Part shown: positions 32,278 to 42,765 of the stretch, one piece after another
Layout: each line of letters starts with the position of its first letter
Numbering within the stretch: the stretch's first letter is position 1
Assembly: GCF_020179605.1 (NCBI RefSeq)
Contig: NZ_JAINZO010000001.1
Location: 2,082,799-2,146,798 of the forward strand
Direction: 5' to 3'
Length of the DNA: 64,000 bases
Source: Geomonas agri
GTDB taxonomy: Bacteria; Desulfobacterota; Desulfuromonadia; Geobacterales; Geobacteraceae
Made by a program: the position numbers and the translations under genes
Notes under the pieces: model-generated
The model's input: only the letters and a program-made list of their open reading frames with translations
What the model was told of the DNA's origin: nothing
Databases searched by the model: none

Positions 32278-33249
32278 ATGAAACGTAACTTCGCCAAAGC
32301 TTTCGCACTCCTCGCAGCAGTCTTCATGCTGAGTGCCACGGTGCTGGAAACCAGCGCCCATGCTCGCGCCGCCGGGGGACGCTCCATCGGCAGCCGCGGC
32401 TCCCGCAGCTACTCGACGCCGGGGACCACGTATCGCCAGTCCACGCCGTACCAGCAGTCGGCGCCCTCCCCCATGGGACAACCGCAGATGCAGCAGCCCT
32501 CCGCCGGGGGCGGCTTCCTGCGCAGCATGGCCGGCGGCATCGCGGGCGGCCTCTTGGGCGGCATGCTCTTCAGGGGCCTCGCCGGCGCGGGCGGGCCGGG
32601 TTACGGCGGCGGTGGCATCGGGCTGTTCGAGATCATCCTCCTGGCCGGCATCGGCTACATGATCTACCGCATGGTGCGCAGGCGGCGCAGCAACACCACG
32701 CTGCAGAGCGTCTCGACCGGCTACGGCTCGCAGGGGTACGACAGCTACCAGCAACAGAGCATCCCGGCGTCCTACCACGTCGAGGAGTCGATCCGGGACG
32801 ACGTCCAGACCGGGCTGTTGCACCTGCGCCAGATGGATCCCAGCTTCGACGAGGCCCGCTTCAAGGACCAGGTGATGGACAACTTCTTCAGGATCCAGGG
32901 GGGGTGGATGAACCGCGACCAGCAGGCGCTCGCGCCGCTGCTCACCACCGAGATGCAGGGGATCTTCCGCGAGGATATCGAGCGCCTGCTGCGCGAGGCC
33001 CGGGTTAACCGACTGGAGAACATCGCTGTGCGCAGCGTAGAGATCGAAGAGGTGTGGCAGGAGGCTGGGCAGGATTATGTCACCGCCCTCATATACGCCA
33101 ACCTGCTCGACTACACCACCGACGAGCGCGGCACCGTGCTCGAGGGAAGTAAGACCGACCCGGTGAAGTTCGAGGAGTACTGGACCTTCACCAGGCCGGT
33201 GGGCAACAATGCCTGGCGCCTGGCGGCGATAAACCAAAAGCAAGGTTAA
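32278..33249 (+). CDS. Tim44-like domain membrane protein
   Basis: A 323-residue protein with an N-terminal signal (residues about 1-30). Next is a Ser/Gln/Gly-rich, low-complexity stretch with glycine-zipper segments (SMAGGIAGGLLGGMLFRGLAGAGG), one membrane helix (GLFEIILLAGIGYMIYRMV) followed by an Arg cluster, and a C-terminal Tim44-like domain (about 175-320, FDEARFKDQVMDNFFRIQGGW to EEYWTFTRPV). Bacterial Tim44-like proteins of this build are common but poorly studied; some are linked to membrane quality control or metal/stress conditions. AGGAG precedes the ATG. It shares the Mn2+ riboswitch with the RHH gene. Confidence 0.85.
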   Translation: MKRNFAKAFALLAAVFMLSATVLETSAHARAAGGRSIGSRGSRSYSTPGTTYRQSTPYQQSAPSPMGQPQMQQPSAGGGFLRSMAGGIAGGLLGGMLFRGLAGAGGPGYGGGGIGLFEIILLAGIGYMIYRMVRRRRSNTTLQSVSTGYGSQGYDSYQQQSIPASYHVEESIRDDVQTGLLHLRQMDPSFDEARFKDQVMDNFFRIQGGWMNRDQQALAPLLTTEMQGIFREDIERLLREARVNRLENIAVRSVEIEEVWQEAGQDYVTALIYANLLDYTTDERGTVLEGSKTDPVKFEEYWTFTRPVGNNAWRLAAINQKQG

Positions 33250-33283
33250 GGTTGAGGTCGAGATAACCTCAAGACAAAAAGAA

Positions 33284-33314
33284 GGGCACCCCATTGATCA
33301 GGGTGCCCTTTTTT
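33284..33314 (+). terminator. Rho-independent terminator after the Tim44-like gene
   Basis: GGGCACCC and GGGTGCCC form an 8-bp stem followed by six T. The hairpin is nested between the arms of a 14-bp inverted repeat at 33249-33262 and 33350-33363. Confidence 0.88.
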
Positions 33315-33356
33315 CGTACTTCAGTCTCAGTCTCAGTCTCAGCCTCAGCCTCGACC

Positions 33357-36326
33357 TCAACCTGCCGTTCTATCCAGCACCTCCCTCACCTTGTGCAGCA
33401 GCGTCATCGGCTGTACCGGTTTCATGATCAGGTCGACACTGTCGTCGAAGACACCGCGAGTTTTCATGAAGTCGGCGGTGTAGCCGCTGGAGTAGAGTAC
33501 CCTGGCGGTTGCATCGATCCTCCTGATCTCGTCGAAGGCCTCCTTGCCGTTTTTACCGGGCATGATCACGTCCATCAGGATCAGATCGATCTTGCCGCGG
33601 TGTTCCAGGAACTTTTGAACGCAGTCGCTGCCGTCCACCGCCAGGACCACCTGGTAACCGTACTTCTTGAGCAGCGATTCAACCAAGCCCCTGACGCCGG
33701 CGTCATCCTCGGCAACGAGGACCGTCTCGCTCCCCAATGCCGGTGCAACTGGACCGGGTTCCGAGGCGTCCGCAACGGCCGTGGAGGATGCCTCGGGGAG
33801 ATAGATCTTGAAGGTGGTCCCCTCCCCCGGCTCGCTGTAGACGTTGATGAACCCTTTGTGCTGCTTGACGATGCCGTACACGATGGACATGCCCAGGCCG
33901 GTCCCCTTGCCCACCGCTTTGGTGGAGAAGAACGGCTCGAAGATCCGCTCGCGGGTCCCCCGGTCCATGCCGCTGCCCGAGTCGGAAACGATGATGCAGG
34001 CGTAACGCCCCGGCTCGCCGTACCCCTGGGACCTGGCGTAGGCCTCGTCCACCTGCTGCCAGCAGGTCTCGATGGTAAGGGTGCCGCCGTCGGGCATGGC
34101 GTCGCGGGCGTTGGTGGCCAGGTTCATCAGGACCTGCTCGAGCTGGCTGCCGTCGGCGAACACGTTGAGCGGCTCCTGGGTCGGGGTGAACTGCAACGTA
34201 ACGTCTTCGCCGATGATGCGCAGCAGGAACTTCTGCACCTGCCCCACCAGTACGTTCAGATCCTGGGTGCGCGGGTTCATGACCTGCTTGCGGCTGAAGG
34301 TGAGCAGCCCGCGGGTCAGTTGCGAGCCGCGCTCAGCAGCGGCGATGATCTGGCCCACCTGCTCGTGCTGCAACGTGGTGAGCGACCCGTCCATCTCCAG
34401 GAAGTTGCCGTACCCCGCGATGACGGTGAGGATGTTGTTGAAATCGTGGGCAATCCCTCCCGCCAGGTGTCCGATCGCCTCCATCTTCTGGGACTGCCTG
34501 AGCTGCTCCTCGAGGTGCTTCTTGTCAGTCTGGTCACTGATCACGCAGGCGATCCTGGTATTGTCTCCGTGGTCCTCGACCGGAGTGTAGGTTACCGTCA
34601 CCGCGCGCACGCCCCGTTCCGGGAAGAACTGTTCCATCTCGAAGCGCACCGACTGTCCGCCCAGGCAGGCGTCCAGGTGGTGCTTGATCTCCCCGAAATG
34701 CTCCTCCCCAACCACTTCAACCACGGTCCGCCCCACCACCTGTTCCGCAGCCAGGTTGTGGTAGCGCAAAAAAGCGCCGTTGGCCATGCGGTAGCGGTAG
34801 TCGCGGTCCAGGACGCAGATCAGGTCCCGGGAACACTCGATCACCTTGAGGTACTCGAGCAGTTGCTCCTCGGAGCGCTTCTTCTCGGAAATGTGCTGGG
34901 CCTGCTGGGCATTCTGCTCTGCCAGCCGGGCGAACTGGTGCATCGCTTCCAGTTCCTGGGCAGCGCGGGAACTGGCGATGCCGAGCAATGTCTCGATCAG
35001 GGGAGCGTTGCGCAGGGGCGAACAGCTCAGGACACCGAGCAGGCCAAGCCCCTCTCCCTGGGCATCCCACAACGGCACCGCCGCGTACCCCTCCACCGCC
35101 AGGTCCCGCAGCACGTCGTCCTCCGGGAACAGCGCCGTCACCCCCTGGGGGTAGACGCAGACGCTCTTGCCCACCACGTTGTCGCAGGGGGTGCCAGCCA
35201 GGCGGTAGGTGATGTCGGAGCCGCCGCCAGAACGGGCGTAGAAACCGTGGGTGCGCGCCGACTGCCCGTCGGGGTTCAACTGGGCCACGAAGGCGTAGTC
35301 CACGCCGAGGGTGTCGGCAAGGTAACGGTTGATGCCGTGGAGGAGGTCATCGGCCCGGTTCTTGGCGCCGCACTCGTTGATGAAAAAGAGGGTGTCCTCG
35401 ATCATCTTGCGGTCCGCCGTCTGCCGGACCACCTCGGTGGTCTTTTTGCGCACCTGCATGCGGAGCAGGATGATGAAGACGCTGGCCCCAGCGAGGAAAA
35501 TAATCAGGCCGATCAGGGTGGGCGCGAGCCAGGGGGGAACCGCGTGCAGTGAGGCAGCATCGCCGTGGGCCCAGCGCTCCCGCGCCTTGTGATAGGGGGA
35601 ATCCTGTGTGCCACGCCAGCTGGCCAGATAGCGGTCCAGGGTGGCGAGCAGTTGCGCGTTGCGCCCTTTGCCGGTGGCGAGGAAAATGTCGAAGGGGTTG
35701 AAGATGATGCCCGAGGAGACCAGGCCGTACTGGTACTGCTTGGCGGCCCCGAAGCTGTTGTTCACCACGCCGGCGTCGACCTTGCCGGCGACTACCGCCT
35801 GGAAGATCTCCTCGAAGTTGCCGTACTCTACGAAATGGCAGTTGATGCCGAATTTCTGCACCATGTTGCGGAAGCTGGCGCCGTTGAAGTCGCCCTTCAT
35901 CACTGCGACCCGTTTCCCCGCGACGTCCTTGATGCTGTTCAGGCCGGCGTTGCGCGGGACGTAGAGTTCACCCCAGACCGTGAGCAGCGGCACCTTGCCG
36001 TAATCGAGAAACAGGGCGCGCTCGCTGGTCCACGCCACGCTGGTGATCAGATCCACCTCGCCGTTTCTGACACGGGCGATGCCGTCGGCCCAGTCGCCGT
36101 AGACGTACTCGATGCGCCACCCCTCACGGCGCGCGATCTCATCCAGGGTGTCCACGTAGAAGCCCTGGATGCTGCCATCCTTGGCCTTAAAGATGCCGGG
36201 GTAAAAGTTGAACGCGCCGATGCGCACCGTCTGCTGGGCAGCAGAGGCAGGGGAAATGCGGAGGGCAAGCAAACCGAGCCAGAGCACGGTAAGCATGATG
36301 AAAAGGCGTCCGGTAACGCGCTTCAC
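33357..36326 (-). CDS. Hybrid histidine kinase with solute-binding, GAF and PAS domains
   Basis: A membrane sensor of 989 residues. GTG 36326 has GGAG upstream and gives a clean signal peptide ([23 protein letters not shown], cut near SASAA). A family 3 solute-binding domain follows ([15 protein letters not shown] to [11 protein letters not shown]). Then come a membrane helix ([21 protein letters not shown]), a GAF domain, a PAS domain ([20 protein letters not shown]), HisKA with His in GGIAHDFNN, the ATPase (SGSGMD, GTGLGMS) and a C-terminal receiver ([13 protein letters not shown]). It lies 136 bases after cheA on the same strand. The kinase core closely resembles the hybrid kinase at 46278. 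Ligand unknown. Confidence 0.88.
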   Translation of the reverse strand: MKRVTGRLFIMLTVLWLGLLALRISPASAAQQTVRIGAFNFYPGIFKAKDGSIQGFYVDTLDEIARREGWRIEYVYGDWADGIARVRNGEVDLITSVAWTSERALFLDYGKVPLLTVWGELYVPRNAGLNSIKDVAGKRVAVMKGDFNGASFRNMVQKFGINCHFVEYGNFEEIFQAVVAGKVDAGVVNNSFGAAKQYQYGLVSSGIIFNPFDIFLATGKGRNAQLLATLDRYLASWRGTQDSPYHKARERWAHGDAASLHAVPPWLAPTLIGLIIFLAGASVFIILLRMQVRKKTTEVVRQTADRKMIEDTLFFINECGAKNRADDLLHGINRYLADTLGVDYAFVAQLNPDGQSARTHGFYARSGGGSDITYRLAGTPCDNVVGKSVCVYPQGVTALFPEDDVLRDLAVEGYAAVPLWDAQGEGLGLLGVLSCSPLRNAPLIETLLGIASSRAAQELEAMHQFARLAEQNAQQAQHISEKKRSEEQLLEYLKVIECSRDLICVLDRDYRYRMANGAFLRYHNLAAEQVVGRTVVEVVGEEHFGEIKHHLDACLGGQSVRFEMEQFFPERGVRAVTVTYTPVEDHGDNTRIACVISDQTDKKHLEEQLRQSQKMEAIGHLAGGIAHDFNNILTVIAGYGNFLEMDGSLTTLQHEQVGQIIAAAERGSQLTRGLLTFSRKQVMNPRTQDLNVLVGQVQKFLLRIIGEDVTLQFTPTQEPLNVFADGSQLEQVLMNLATNARDAMPDGGTLTIETCWQQVDEAYARSQGYGEPGRYACIIVSDSGSGMDRGTRERIFEPFFSTKAVGKGTGLGMSIVYGIVKQHKGFINVYSEPGEGTTFKIYLPEASSTAVADASEPGPVAPALGSETVLVAEDDAGVRGLVESLLKKYGYQVVLAVDGSDCVQKFLEHRGKIDLILMDVIMPGKNGKEAFDEIRRIDATARVLYSSGYTADFMKTRGVFDDSVDLIMKPVQPMTLLHKVREVLDRTAG

Positions 36327-36462
36327 GCAGAAACTCCAGAAAACGTGTGCCTGGGTACTGAGGGAAGAAACAGAATCTTGAACAAAATTGGGGCCGATAG
36401 TAACCAAAATCGACACAATTGTCCAGCCACAAGGCGCTCCCCCTCCCCGTGGCTGTCCGTCG

Positions 36463-38571
36463 TCAGGCCGCTCCCTCGGCCGTCTTGAAGATGGCGGGGA
36501 CGTCCAGAATGAGCGCCACCGAGCCGTCGCCCAGGATGGTAGCGCCGGACATTCCCTCGACCTGCTGGTACATCCTCCCCAGGGACTTGATTACGGTCTG
36601 GTGCTCGCCAATGACCCAATCAACCACGAGTCCCACCCGTTTTCCCTCCAGTTGGCAGATCACCACCTGCTGGATGGCGGGGGCCTTTCCCTCTATCCGG
36701 AACATCTTTCTGAGCGGCACGTAAGGCACCAGCTTCTCGCGCACGAGCAGTATGTCACGTCCGTGCCCCTGCTCGATCTCCTTCTCGGTGAGCAGGATGC
36801 ACTCGTCCACCATGGCCAGAGGCATCACGAAGCGGTCCTTGCCGATCTGCACTAAGAGGCTTTCGATGATGGCGAGCGTGAGCGGTATCTTGAGCGTAAT
36901 GCTGGTGCCCCGGTCCGGTTCGCTCTTCACGTCGATGCTACCGCGCAGCCCCTCGATGGCCTGCTTGACCACGTCCATGCCGACGCCGCGGCCAGAGACG
37001 CTGGTAACCTTGGCCGCGGTCGAGAAGCCGGGGGCGAAGATAAGCTGCCAGATGTCCCGGTCGGGGAGGTCGGAGCCGGCGGGGATGATCTTGCGCTCGA
37101 TCGCCTTGGCCCGGATGGCGTCGACGTTCAGCCCGGCACCGTCGTCGCGTATGGTGATCAGAACGCTGTCGCCGGAGTGCACCGCGGCGAGGTGGAGGCT
37201 GCCGGTCTTCGATTTCCCCTTGGCCAGCCGCTCCTGCGGTGTCTCCACGCCGTGGTCGATACTGTTGCGGATGATATGCACCAGGGGATCGTTCAGTTTT
37301 TCGATCACCGTCTTGTCCAGCTCGGTGTCGGCCCCCTCGGTGGTAAGGTCGATCTCCTTGCCCAGCTCCGCCGAGAGGTCCCGGACCAGCCGTTTGAACT
37401 TGGAGAAGGTTGCGCCGATGGGGAGCATCCTTATGTCGAGGGCGTTGTCCCTCAAGTCGTTGGTGAGCCGCTCCACTTCCTCGGCCACCGAGACCAGTTC
37501 GGTATGCCGTTTCAGTTCCTGTGCCACCAGGCTCAGGCGCGCCTGCACCGTGACCAGCTCGCCCACGAGGTTCACCAGGAGGTCCAGTTTGTCCGCACTG
37601 ACCCGGATGCTGGAGGCGGCCTCCTGGCTCTGGGTCTGTGCCTGCCGCTCCTGGCGCATCTCCTTGACGTGCTGCTGTTCCACCAGGGCCGAAGTGATGG
37701 TGGTGGCATTGACCAACCCCGACTCCACCGCCAGTTCACCGAACCTCTTCTGCTTGCCCAGCAGTTCGTCCATCTGCTGCGGCGTCAGGTCGCCGCGCTC
37801 GATCAGTATCTCGCCCAGTTTCTTGTAACCGCCGCCAGCATCGTCCATCGTGCCGTCGTCCACGACCGTGACGCTCAATTCGCAGGAATCGGCGACGAAG
37901 ATGAAGACGTCGTCGATGGCGTCCCTCCCCGCGCTGGTGCTGAGGATCACGTCCCAGTACAGGTAACAGAGTTCCGGGTCGAGCGCGTCCAGGGCCTGCA
38001 TGTCGCAGGTATTGGCCACGATGCTGCAGGGTCCCAGTTCCTGCAGCTCGCGCAAGAGGCTCAGCGGATTACTACCGCTGGCGAAGATCCCCGCCTCCGG
38101 CTTGAACCGGATCCGGTAGGTAACCAGGGGCGCCGACGAGTCAACCTCCTCCCGAACCCCCTCGGCATCCGGCGGCGCCACGTTCCCGTCTTGGCTGGGA
38201 ACGAGGGCCCGGAAGCCCCGGATCACCTCTTCGTTTCGTTGCGCATCCGCCGGTGCTCCCCCTTCGGCGGCCTCCAGCATGGCGAGGATGCGGTCCCGCG
38301 CTGCGAGACTCAGGTTCACCAGCTCCTTGCTCACCGCCAGTTCGCCGTTGCGCACCAGGTCGTACACCGTCTCCACGTTGTGGGTGAACGAGGCGATGTC
38401 ATCGAAGCCGAACATGGCTCCCGACCCCTTGATGGTGTGCATGGTCCGAAAGACCCGGCCCACCAGGCCCAGGTCTGCCGGATTCTCCTCCATCTCGAGC
38501 AGCGCCTCCTCGAGGTCCGCCAGCAACTCCCGTGCCTCGTCCTTGAATGCCTGGGCAAAAGCATCACTCAT
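36463..38571 (-). CDS. cheA: Chemotaxis histidine kinase CheA
   Basis: A 702-residue cytoplasmic kinase. The Hpt domain carries phosphoacceptor His45 in RTMHTIKGSGAMFG. A long linker (145-320) holds a small regulatory-looking domain and, at 251-299, two repeated motifs: KLGEILIERGDLTPQQMDEL and RFGELAVESGLVNATTITSA. Then come the dimerisation helices, the ATPase with LVHIIRNSIDHGVE, DDGAGL and GRGVGMDVV, and the C-terminal CheW-like domain. It overlaps the STAS gene by four bases (ATGA). No cheW, cheB or cheY gene lies in this operon, so the receptor array probably uses its own CheW-like domain or proteins from elsewhere. Confidence 0.93.
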   Translation of the reverse strand: MSDAFAQAFKDEARELLADLEEALLEMEENPADLGLVGRVFRTMHTIKGSGAMFGFDDIASFTHNVETVYDLVRNGELAVSKELVNLSLAARDRILAMLEAAEGGAPADAQRNEEVIRGFRALVPSQDGNVAPPDAEGVREEVDSSAPLVTYRIRFKPEAGIFASGSNPLSLLRELQELGPCSIVANTCDMQALDALDPELCYLYWDVILSTSAGRDAIDDVFIFVADSCELSVTVVDDGTMDDAGGGYKKLGEILIERGDLTPQQMDELLGKQKRFGELAVESGLVNATTITSALVEQQHVKEMRQERQAQTQSQEAASSIRVSADKLDLLVNLVGELVTVQARLSLVAQELKRHTELVSVAEEVERLTNDLRDNALDIRMLPIGATFSKFKRLVRDLSAELGKEIDLTTEGADTELDKTVIEKLNDPLVHIIRNSIDHGVETPQERLAKGKSKTGSLHLAAVHSGDSVLITIRDDGAGLNVDAIRAKAIERKIIPAGSDLPDRDIWQLIFAPGFSTAAKVTSVSGRGVGMDVVKQAIEGLRGSIDVKSEPDRGTSITLKIPLTLAIIESLLVQIGKDRFVMPLAMVDECILLTEKEIEQGHGRDILLVREKLVPYVPLRKMFRIEGKAPAIQQVVICQLEGKRVGLVVDWVIGEHQTVIKSLGRMYQQVEGMSGATILGDGSVALILDVPAIFKTAEGAA

Positions 38572-38930
38572 ACCGTCACCTTATCCGTATCTATGCGCCA
38601 GATGCAGGTCCCTTCCACGTCCTGCACGCATCCCTTGAGCCGCGGCAGCCCCGCCACCGCGGCTATGTCCGCCAGCACCTCGTTGCGTCCGGTAATCGTG
38701 CAGGGGATCCCCTTGGCCAACGATGTCCTGTGGCAACTGCACAAAAGCTGCAGCCCGGTCACGTCGATGGCGGTGAGCCCCGCCAGGGCGAGTTCCACCG
38801 GCTTGCCCGCGGCAAAGGCCAGCAGCAGACGCTCCCTGAGTTCACCGACGTTGGCTATGGTCATTTCCCCTGAGAAGGTGACCAGGGTGCGCTCCTTCTT
38901 CTTGGAGACCTTCACTTCTGCCGCTTCCAT
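38568..38930 (-). CDS. STAS-domain protein
   Basis: A 120-residue single-domain protein of the sulfate transporter/anti-sigma antagonist (STAS) type. It has the typical first strand (RTLVTFSGEMTIANVGELRERLL) and the switch loop LTAIDVTGLQLLCS, where Thr may be the phosphorylated residue. It lies between the multi-HAMP receptor and cheA and overlaps cheA by 4 bases. Such STAS proteins occur in several Geobacter chemosensory operons, where their role is not settled. It could be a phosphorylation-controlled output partner. Confidence 0.85.
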   Translation of the reverse strand: MEAAEVKVSKKKERTLVTFSGEMTIANVGELRERLLLAFAAGKPVELALAGLTAIDVTGLQLLCSCHRTSLAKGIPCTITGRNEVLADIAAVAGLPRLKGCVQDVEGTCIWRIDTDKVTV

Positions 38931-38981
38931 ACCGTCCTCACCTTAATGGGGGCGGCCCGCAGGCCGCCCCGTAGCTTACTT

Positions 38982-41900
38982 CTAGAACCTCTCGAAGTCG
39001 CTGTCGCCGTCCATGTCGGCCATGATCAGGTCGTGCCCCACGGCTTTCTTGCTCTGCGCGTTTGACCTCTGCTTCAGTTGCTTGACCTCGCTCCTCGTTG
39101 CCGACTTGGTAAGCTGCTTCGGCGCCGACTGGTGCCCGGACGCCGCCATGTCTACCCTGAAGAAGGAGATGGTCGACTGCAGCTGCTCCGACTGCGAGGA
39201 GAGCTCCTCGGCGGTGGAGGCCATCTCCTCGCTGGCCGAGGCGTTCTGCTGAATAACCTGGTCCAGCTGCTGGATCGCCTTGTTGATCTGCTGCGCGCCG
39301 GTATCCTGCTCCTTGCTGGAGGCGTTGATCTCCTGCACCAGTTCGGCCGTCTTCTGGATATCGGGCAGGATGGCGGAGAGCATCTCGCCGGCCCGCTCGG
39401 CAACCTCGACGCTGGACACGGAGAGCTCGGAGATCTCGCCCGCCGCCACCTGGCTGCGCTCGGCGAGCTTTCTCACCTCGCTTGCCACCACGGCGAACCC
39501 TTTGCCGTGCTCGCCGGCACGGGCCGCCTCGATGGCGGCGTTCAGGGCCAGCATGTTGGTCTGGCGCGCGATCTCCTCGATGATGGAGATCTTGCCGGCG
39601 ATGTCCTTCATGGCCTGCACCGTCTCGGCGACCGCCTTGCCCCCTTCCTTGGCGTCGTCGGCGGATTTCACCGCGATCTTCTCGGTCTGCTGTGCGTTGT
39701 CCGCATTCTGCCTGATGTTGGCGCTCATCTCCTCCATGGAGGAGGAGGCCTCTTCGGCGGCGGCCGCCTGCTGCGAGGCGCCCTGCGACATGGACTGGGC
39801 GTTGGCGGAGAGCTGGACACTGCCGGAAGCGACGTTGTCCGCCGCCACCTTGACCTCGGTGACCACCTCGGTGATCTTGGCAACCATGGCGGAGAGGGCG
39901 TGGATCAACTCGTCCTGTGCGCTTCTCTCTTTCAGGGAGACCATCAGGTTGCCGTTGGAGACCTCCTTGGCCGCGTCGGTGATCTTGTTGATCGCCTCGA
40001 TCAGCACGTTCAGGTTGGTCTTGATCAGGTTGTACTGTCCCTTGTACTCGGTGACGATGGTCGGCGGCATGTCTCCCTTGGCGATGCGGTCCACGTAGTC
40101 CGCGGTCACCATGAGCGGGTTGACGATGTTGGTCACGGTGTCGTTGACCCCCACGACCAGCTTGTTCCACCCGCCTACGAACAGGGTGGCGTCGGCACGC
40201 TTGTCCAGCTCGCCGTTGGCCGCAGCCTTGATGATGATATCGGTCTGCTGCAGCAGCTCGTTCATCATCTTGACCACCGCGTTCAGGTTGTCCTTGATGA
40301 TGTTGTACTGACCCTTGTACTCGGTCGCGATGGCGGGCGGGATGACCCCCTTGGCCACCTTGTCCACGTAGTCCGCGGTCACCATGAGCGGGTTGACGAT
40401 GTTGGTCACGGTGTCGTTGACCCCCGCGACCAGTTTGTTCCACCCGCCCACGAACAGGGAAGCGTCGGCACGCTTGTCCAGTTCGCCGTCGGCGGCGGCC
40501 TTGATGATGATGTCGGTCTGCTCGAGGAGCTCGTTCATCATCTTGACCACTGCGTTCAGGTTGTCCTTGATGATGTTGTACTGCCCCTTGTACTCGGTCA
40601 CGATGGCGGGCGGGATGACCCCCTTGGCCACCTTGTCGACGTAGTCGGCGGTCACCATGAGCGGGTTGACGATGTTGGTGACAATGTTGTTGACCCCGAC
40701 CACCAGCTCTTTCCAACCGCCAATGAAGAGGTCGGCGTTGGCGCGCTGGTCAAGCTGCCCATCGGCAGCCGCCTTTACCACCTTGTCCGCCTCGATGAGC
40801 AGGTTGTTCATGATGTCGATGCAGTTGTTGAGGTTCAGCTTGATCTCGTTGAAGTCGCCGTTGTAGTTATCGGTGATGCGCGGCGGGATGTCCCCCTTGG
40901 AGATGCGGTCCACGTACTCCGCGGCCACGTTCAGCGGCCCGATCACCGCATCCAGCGTCTCGTTCACCCCGGCGACGATCTTTCTGAAGTCCCCCTCGTG
41001 TTTGGTCGCGTCGGCGCGGGTGGCCAGCTTCCCTGCCACCGCCGCCTGCACCAGCATGTCGGTGTCGGCAATGAGCGCCTTCAGGTTCGCGCGCACCTGC
41101 TCGATGGTGTTGTTGATGAAGGCCTTCTTGCCGGGGAACTTCTCCAGCTCCGCCTCGAAGTTACCGCGCCCGAACTCCGCGATGCAGGCCATCGCCTTCT
41201 TCTTCACCGCGATGTGGCCGTTGACCATATTGTTCACGCCTGCCGCCATCTGGCGGTAGACGCCCTGGTAGTTCTCCGCGCCGATCTGCACGTCGATGTC
41301 GCCCAGGTCGTGCTGGGTCGACATGTTGTTCATGTCGGTAATGAGGGCATCGAGGGTCTCGATGCAGACATTGAGGTTGTTCTTGATCTCGTTAAAGTCG
41401 CCGTTGTAGTTGTCCGTGATCCTGGGCGGGATGTCCCCCTTGGAGATGCGGTCCACGTACTCGGCAGCCACGTTCAGCGGCCCGATCACCGCATCCAGGG
41501 TGTCGTTCACGCCGGAGACGATCTTCCTGAAATCGCCCTGGTGCTTGCTGGCGTCGGCGCGGGTGGCGAGTTTGCCGTCTACCGCCGCCTGGGAGAGCAT
41601 TGCGGCGTCCGCCACCAGGGCGTTGACCGCATCGATACAGACGTTGAGGTTGTTCTTGATCTCGTTGAAGTCACCGTTGTAGCTGTCGGTGATCTTCGGA
41701 GGGACGTCTCCCTTGGAGATGCGGTCCACGTACTCGGCCGCCACGTTGAGGGGCCCGATAACCGCGTCCAGGGTATCGTTCACCCCGGCCACCACCTTCT
41801 GGAAGTCCCCCTGGTGCTTGGAGGCGTCGGCGCGAGTGGCGAGCTTGCCGGCGATGGCTGCGTCGGAGAGCATGTTGGCGTCAGCCACCAGTGCCTTGAT

Positions 41901-42686
41901 GGACTCGATCATCTTCTGCATGGCAGCCATGACGCTGTCGCCGTGTTTGCTGTCCACCTCGATGGCGACGCTCATGTCGCCCGCCGCCACGCGGTTTGCG
42001 ACCTCGCCCACTTCCTTGGGATCGGCGCCAAGCTGGCGCTGCACGATCCTGGTGATGAAGAGCCCGAGCCCGATGGCCAGCGCCACGCCGACCACGATTA
42101 GGACCAGCATGATCTTGGTGGCCGAGGTGGCCAGTTCGGCGTTGCCGTCAGCGGTGAGCTTCGCCTGCTTCAGCTTGGCGTCGACCAGCTTCTCGATGGC
42201 GTCCTGCTCCATCCTGGAGAACTTGGCGCCGTCCCCTGCCATCAGGGCCCGTGCCTCGTTGTCGCGGTTGGCAACTGCCAGGCGTACGATCTGGTCAATG
42301 ATCGGTTCATAGCCGGCGCGCGCCTGCTTGAACTCCTGGAACAGCTTACGCCCCTCGTCGGTGAGGATGGTCTTCTCGAAGTCGCTGGCGGCCTTGTCCA
42401 TTTCCCCGCGCAGCAGCTTGATGCGCTCCACCTTGCCCTGCTCCTCCTGCGGGCTCGTGGCAGCGACCAAGTCCCTCAGGTTGACGCGTATGCGCTGGAA
42501 GGAGGTGGAAACGTCCTGCAACTGAGCGACCGGGATGGTGATCTTCTCGTACAGCTTGCTGTCGGCAGCTTCGATATTGTGGATCTCCCGGATACCGAAG
42601 TACCCGATCGCCCCGGCGATGACGGCTATCGTGATGAAACCCGTCATCAGCTTTGCCCCCAGCTTCAGATCGTAAAACCACTTCAT
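38982..42686 (-). CDS. Methyl-accepting chemotaxis protein with a long poly-HAMP array
   Basis: A 1234-residue membrane receptor. Two membrane helices (about 10-30 and 190-212, [21 protein letters not shown]) frame a four-helix-bundle sensor. A HAMP segment is followed by a long array of ~91-residue double-HAMP units. Three contain [17 protein letters not shown] and three [16 protein letters not shown], separated by a divergent unit. The signalling domain (hairpin [21 protein letters not shown]) comes last. The final residues DFERF fit the CheR/CheB docking pentapeptide (x-aromatic-x-x-aromatic). The DNA repeats with a period near 273 bases. AAGGAGG precedes the ATG. It is co-transcribed with the CheR-like and cheA genes. 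Confidence 0.92.
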   Translation of the reverse strand: MKWFYDLKLGAKLMTGFITIAVIAGAIGYFGIREIHNIEAADSKLYEKITIPVAQLQDVSTSFQRIRVNLRDLVAATSPQEEQGKVERIKLLRGEMDKAASDFEKTILTDEGRKLFQEFKQARAGYEPIIDQIVRLAVANRDNEARALMAGDGAKFSRMEQDAIEKLVDAKLKQAKLTADGNAELATSATKIMLVLIVVGVALAIGLGLFITRIVQRQLGADPKEVGEVANRVAAGDMSVAIEVDSKHGDSVMAAMQKMIESIKALVADANMLSDAAIAGKLATRADASKHQGDFQKVVAGVNDTLDAVIGPLNVAAEYVDRISKGDVPPKITDSYNGDFNEIKNNLNVCIDAVNALVADAAMLSQAAVDGKLATRADASKHQGDFRKIVSGVNDTLDAVIGPLNVAAEYVDRISKGDIPPRITDNYNGDFNEIKNNLNVCIETLDALITDMNNMSTQHDLGDIDVQIGAENYQGVYRQMAAGVNNMVNGHIAVKKKAMACIAEFGRGNFEAELEKFPGKKAFINNTIEQVRANLKALIADTDMLVQAAVAGKLATRADATKHEGDFRKIVAGVNETLDAVIGPLNVAAEYVDRISKGDIPPRITDNYNGDFNEIKLNLNNCIDIMNNLLIEADKVVKAAADGQLDQRANADLFIGGWKELVVGVNNIVTNIVNPLMVTADYVDKVAKGVIPPAIVTEYKGQYNIIKDNLNAVVKMMNELLEQTDIIIKAAADGELDKRADASLFVGGWNKLVAGVNDTVTNIVNPLMVTADYVDKVAKGVIPPAIATEYKGQYNIIKDNLNAVVKMMNELLQQTDIIIKAAANGELDKRADATLFVGGWNKLVVGVNDTVTNIVNPLMVTADYVDRIAKGDMPPTIVTEYKGQYNLIKTNLNVLIEAINKITDAAKEVSNGNLMVSLKERSAQDELIHALSAMVAKITEVVTEVKVAADNVASGSVQLSANAQSMSQGASQQAAAAEEASSSMEEMSANIRQNADNAQQTEKIAVKSADDAKEGGKAVAETVQAMKDIAGKISIIEEIARQTNMLALNAAIEAARAGEHGKGFAVVASEVRKLAERSQVAAGEISELSVSSVEVAERAGEMLSAILPDIQKTAELVQEINASSKEQDTGAQQINKAIQQLDQVIQQNASASEEMASTAEELSSQSEQLQSTISFFRVDMAASGHQSAPKQLTKSATRSEVKQLKQRSNAQSKKAVGHDLIMADMDGDSDFERF

Positions 42687-42765
42687 GTCTGCCTCCTTGG
42701 TTCCGCGTTATCGCCCCGCGACACGACGCCACGAGGGCTTCGGGCGGCGCGGTGAGTTGTCATTT

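Noticed and set aside
38938-40716. Second minus-strand frame of ~590 codons inside the receptor gene
   Set aside because: Frame-shifted shadow of the HAMP repeats, rich in Gly/Arg/Gln and without a domain.
39078-42101. Open frame of about 1000 codons on the plus strand opposite the poly-HAMP receptor
   Set aside because: It exists because the receptor gene is GC-rich and repetitive; the protein is composed of repeated His/Val/Asp-rich phrases without a known domain, and the receptor on the other strand is unmistakable.
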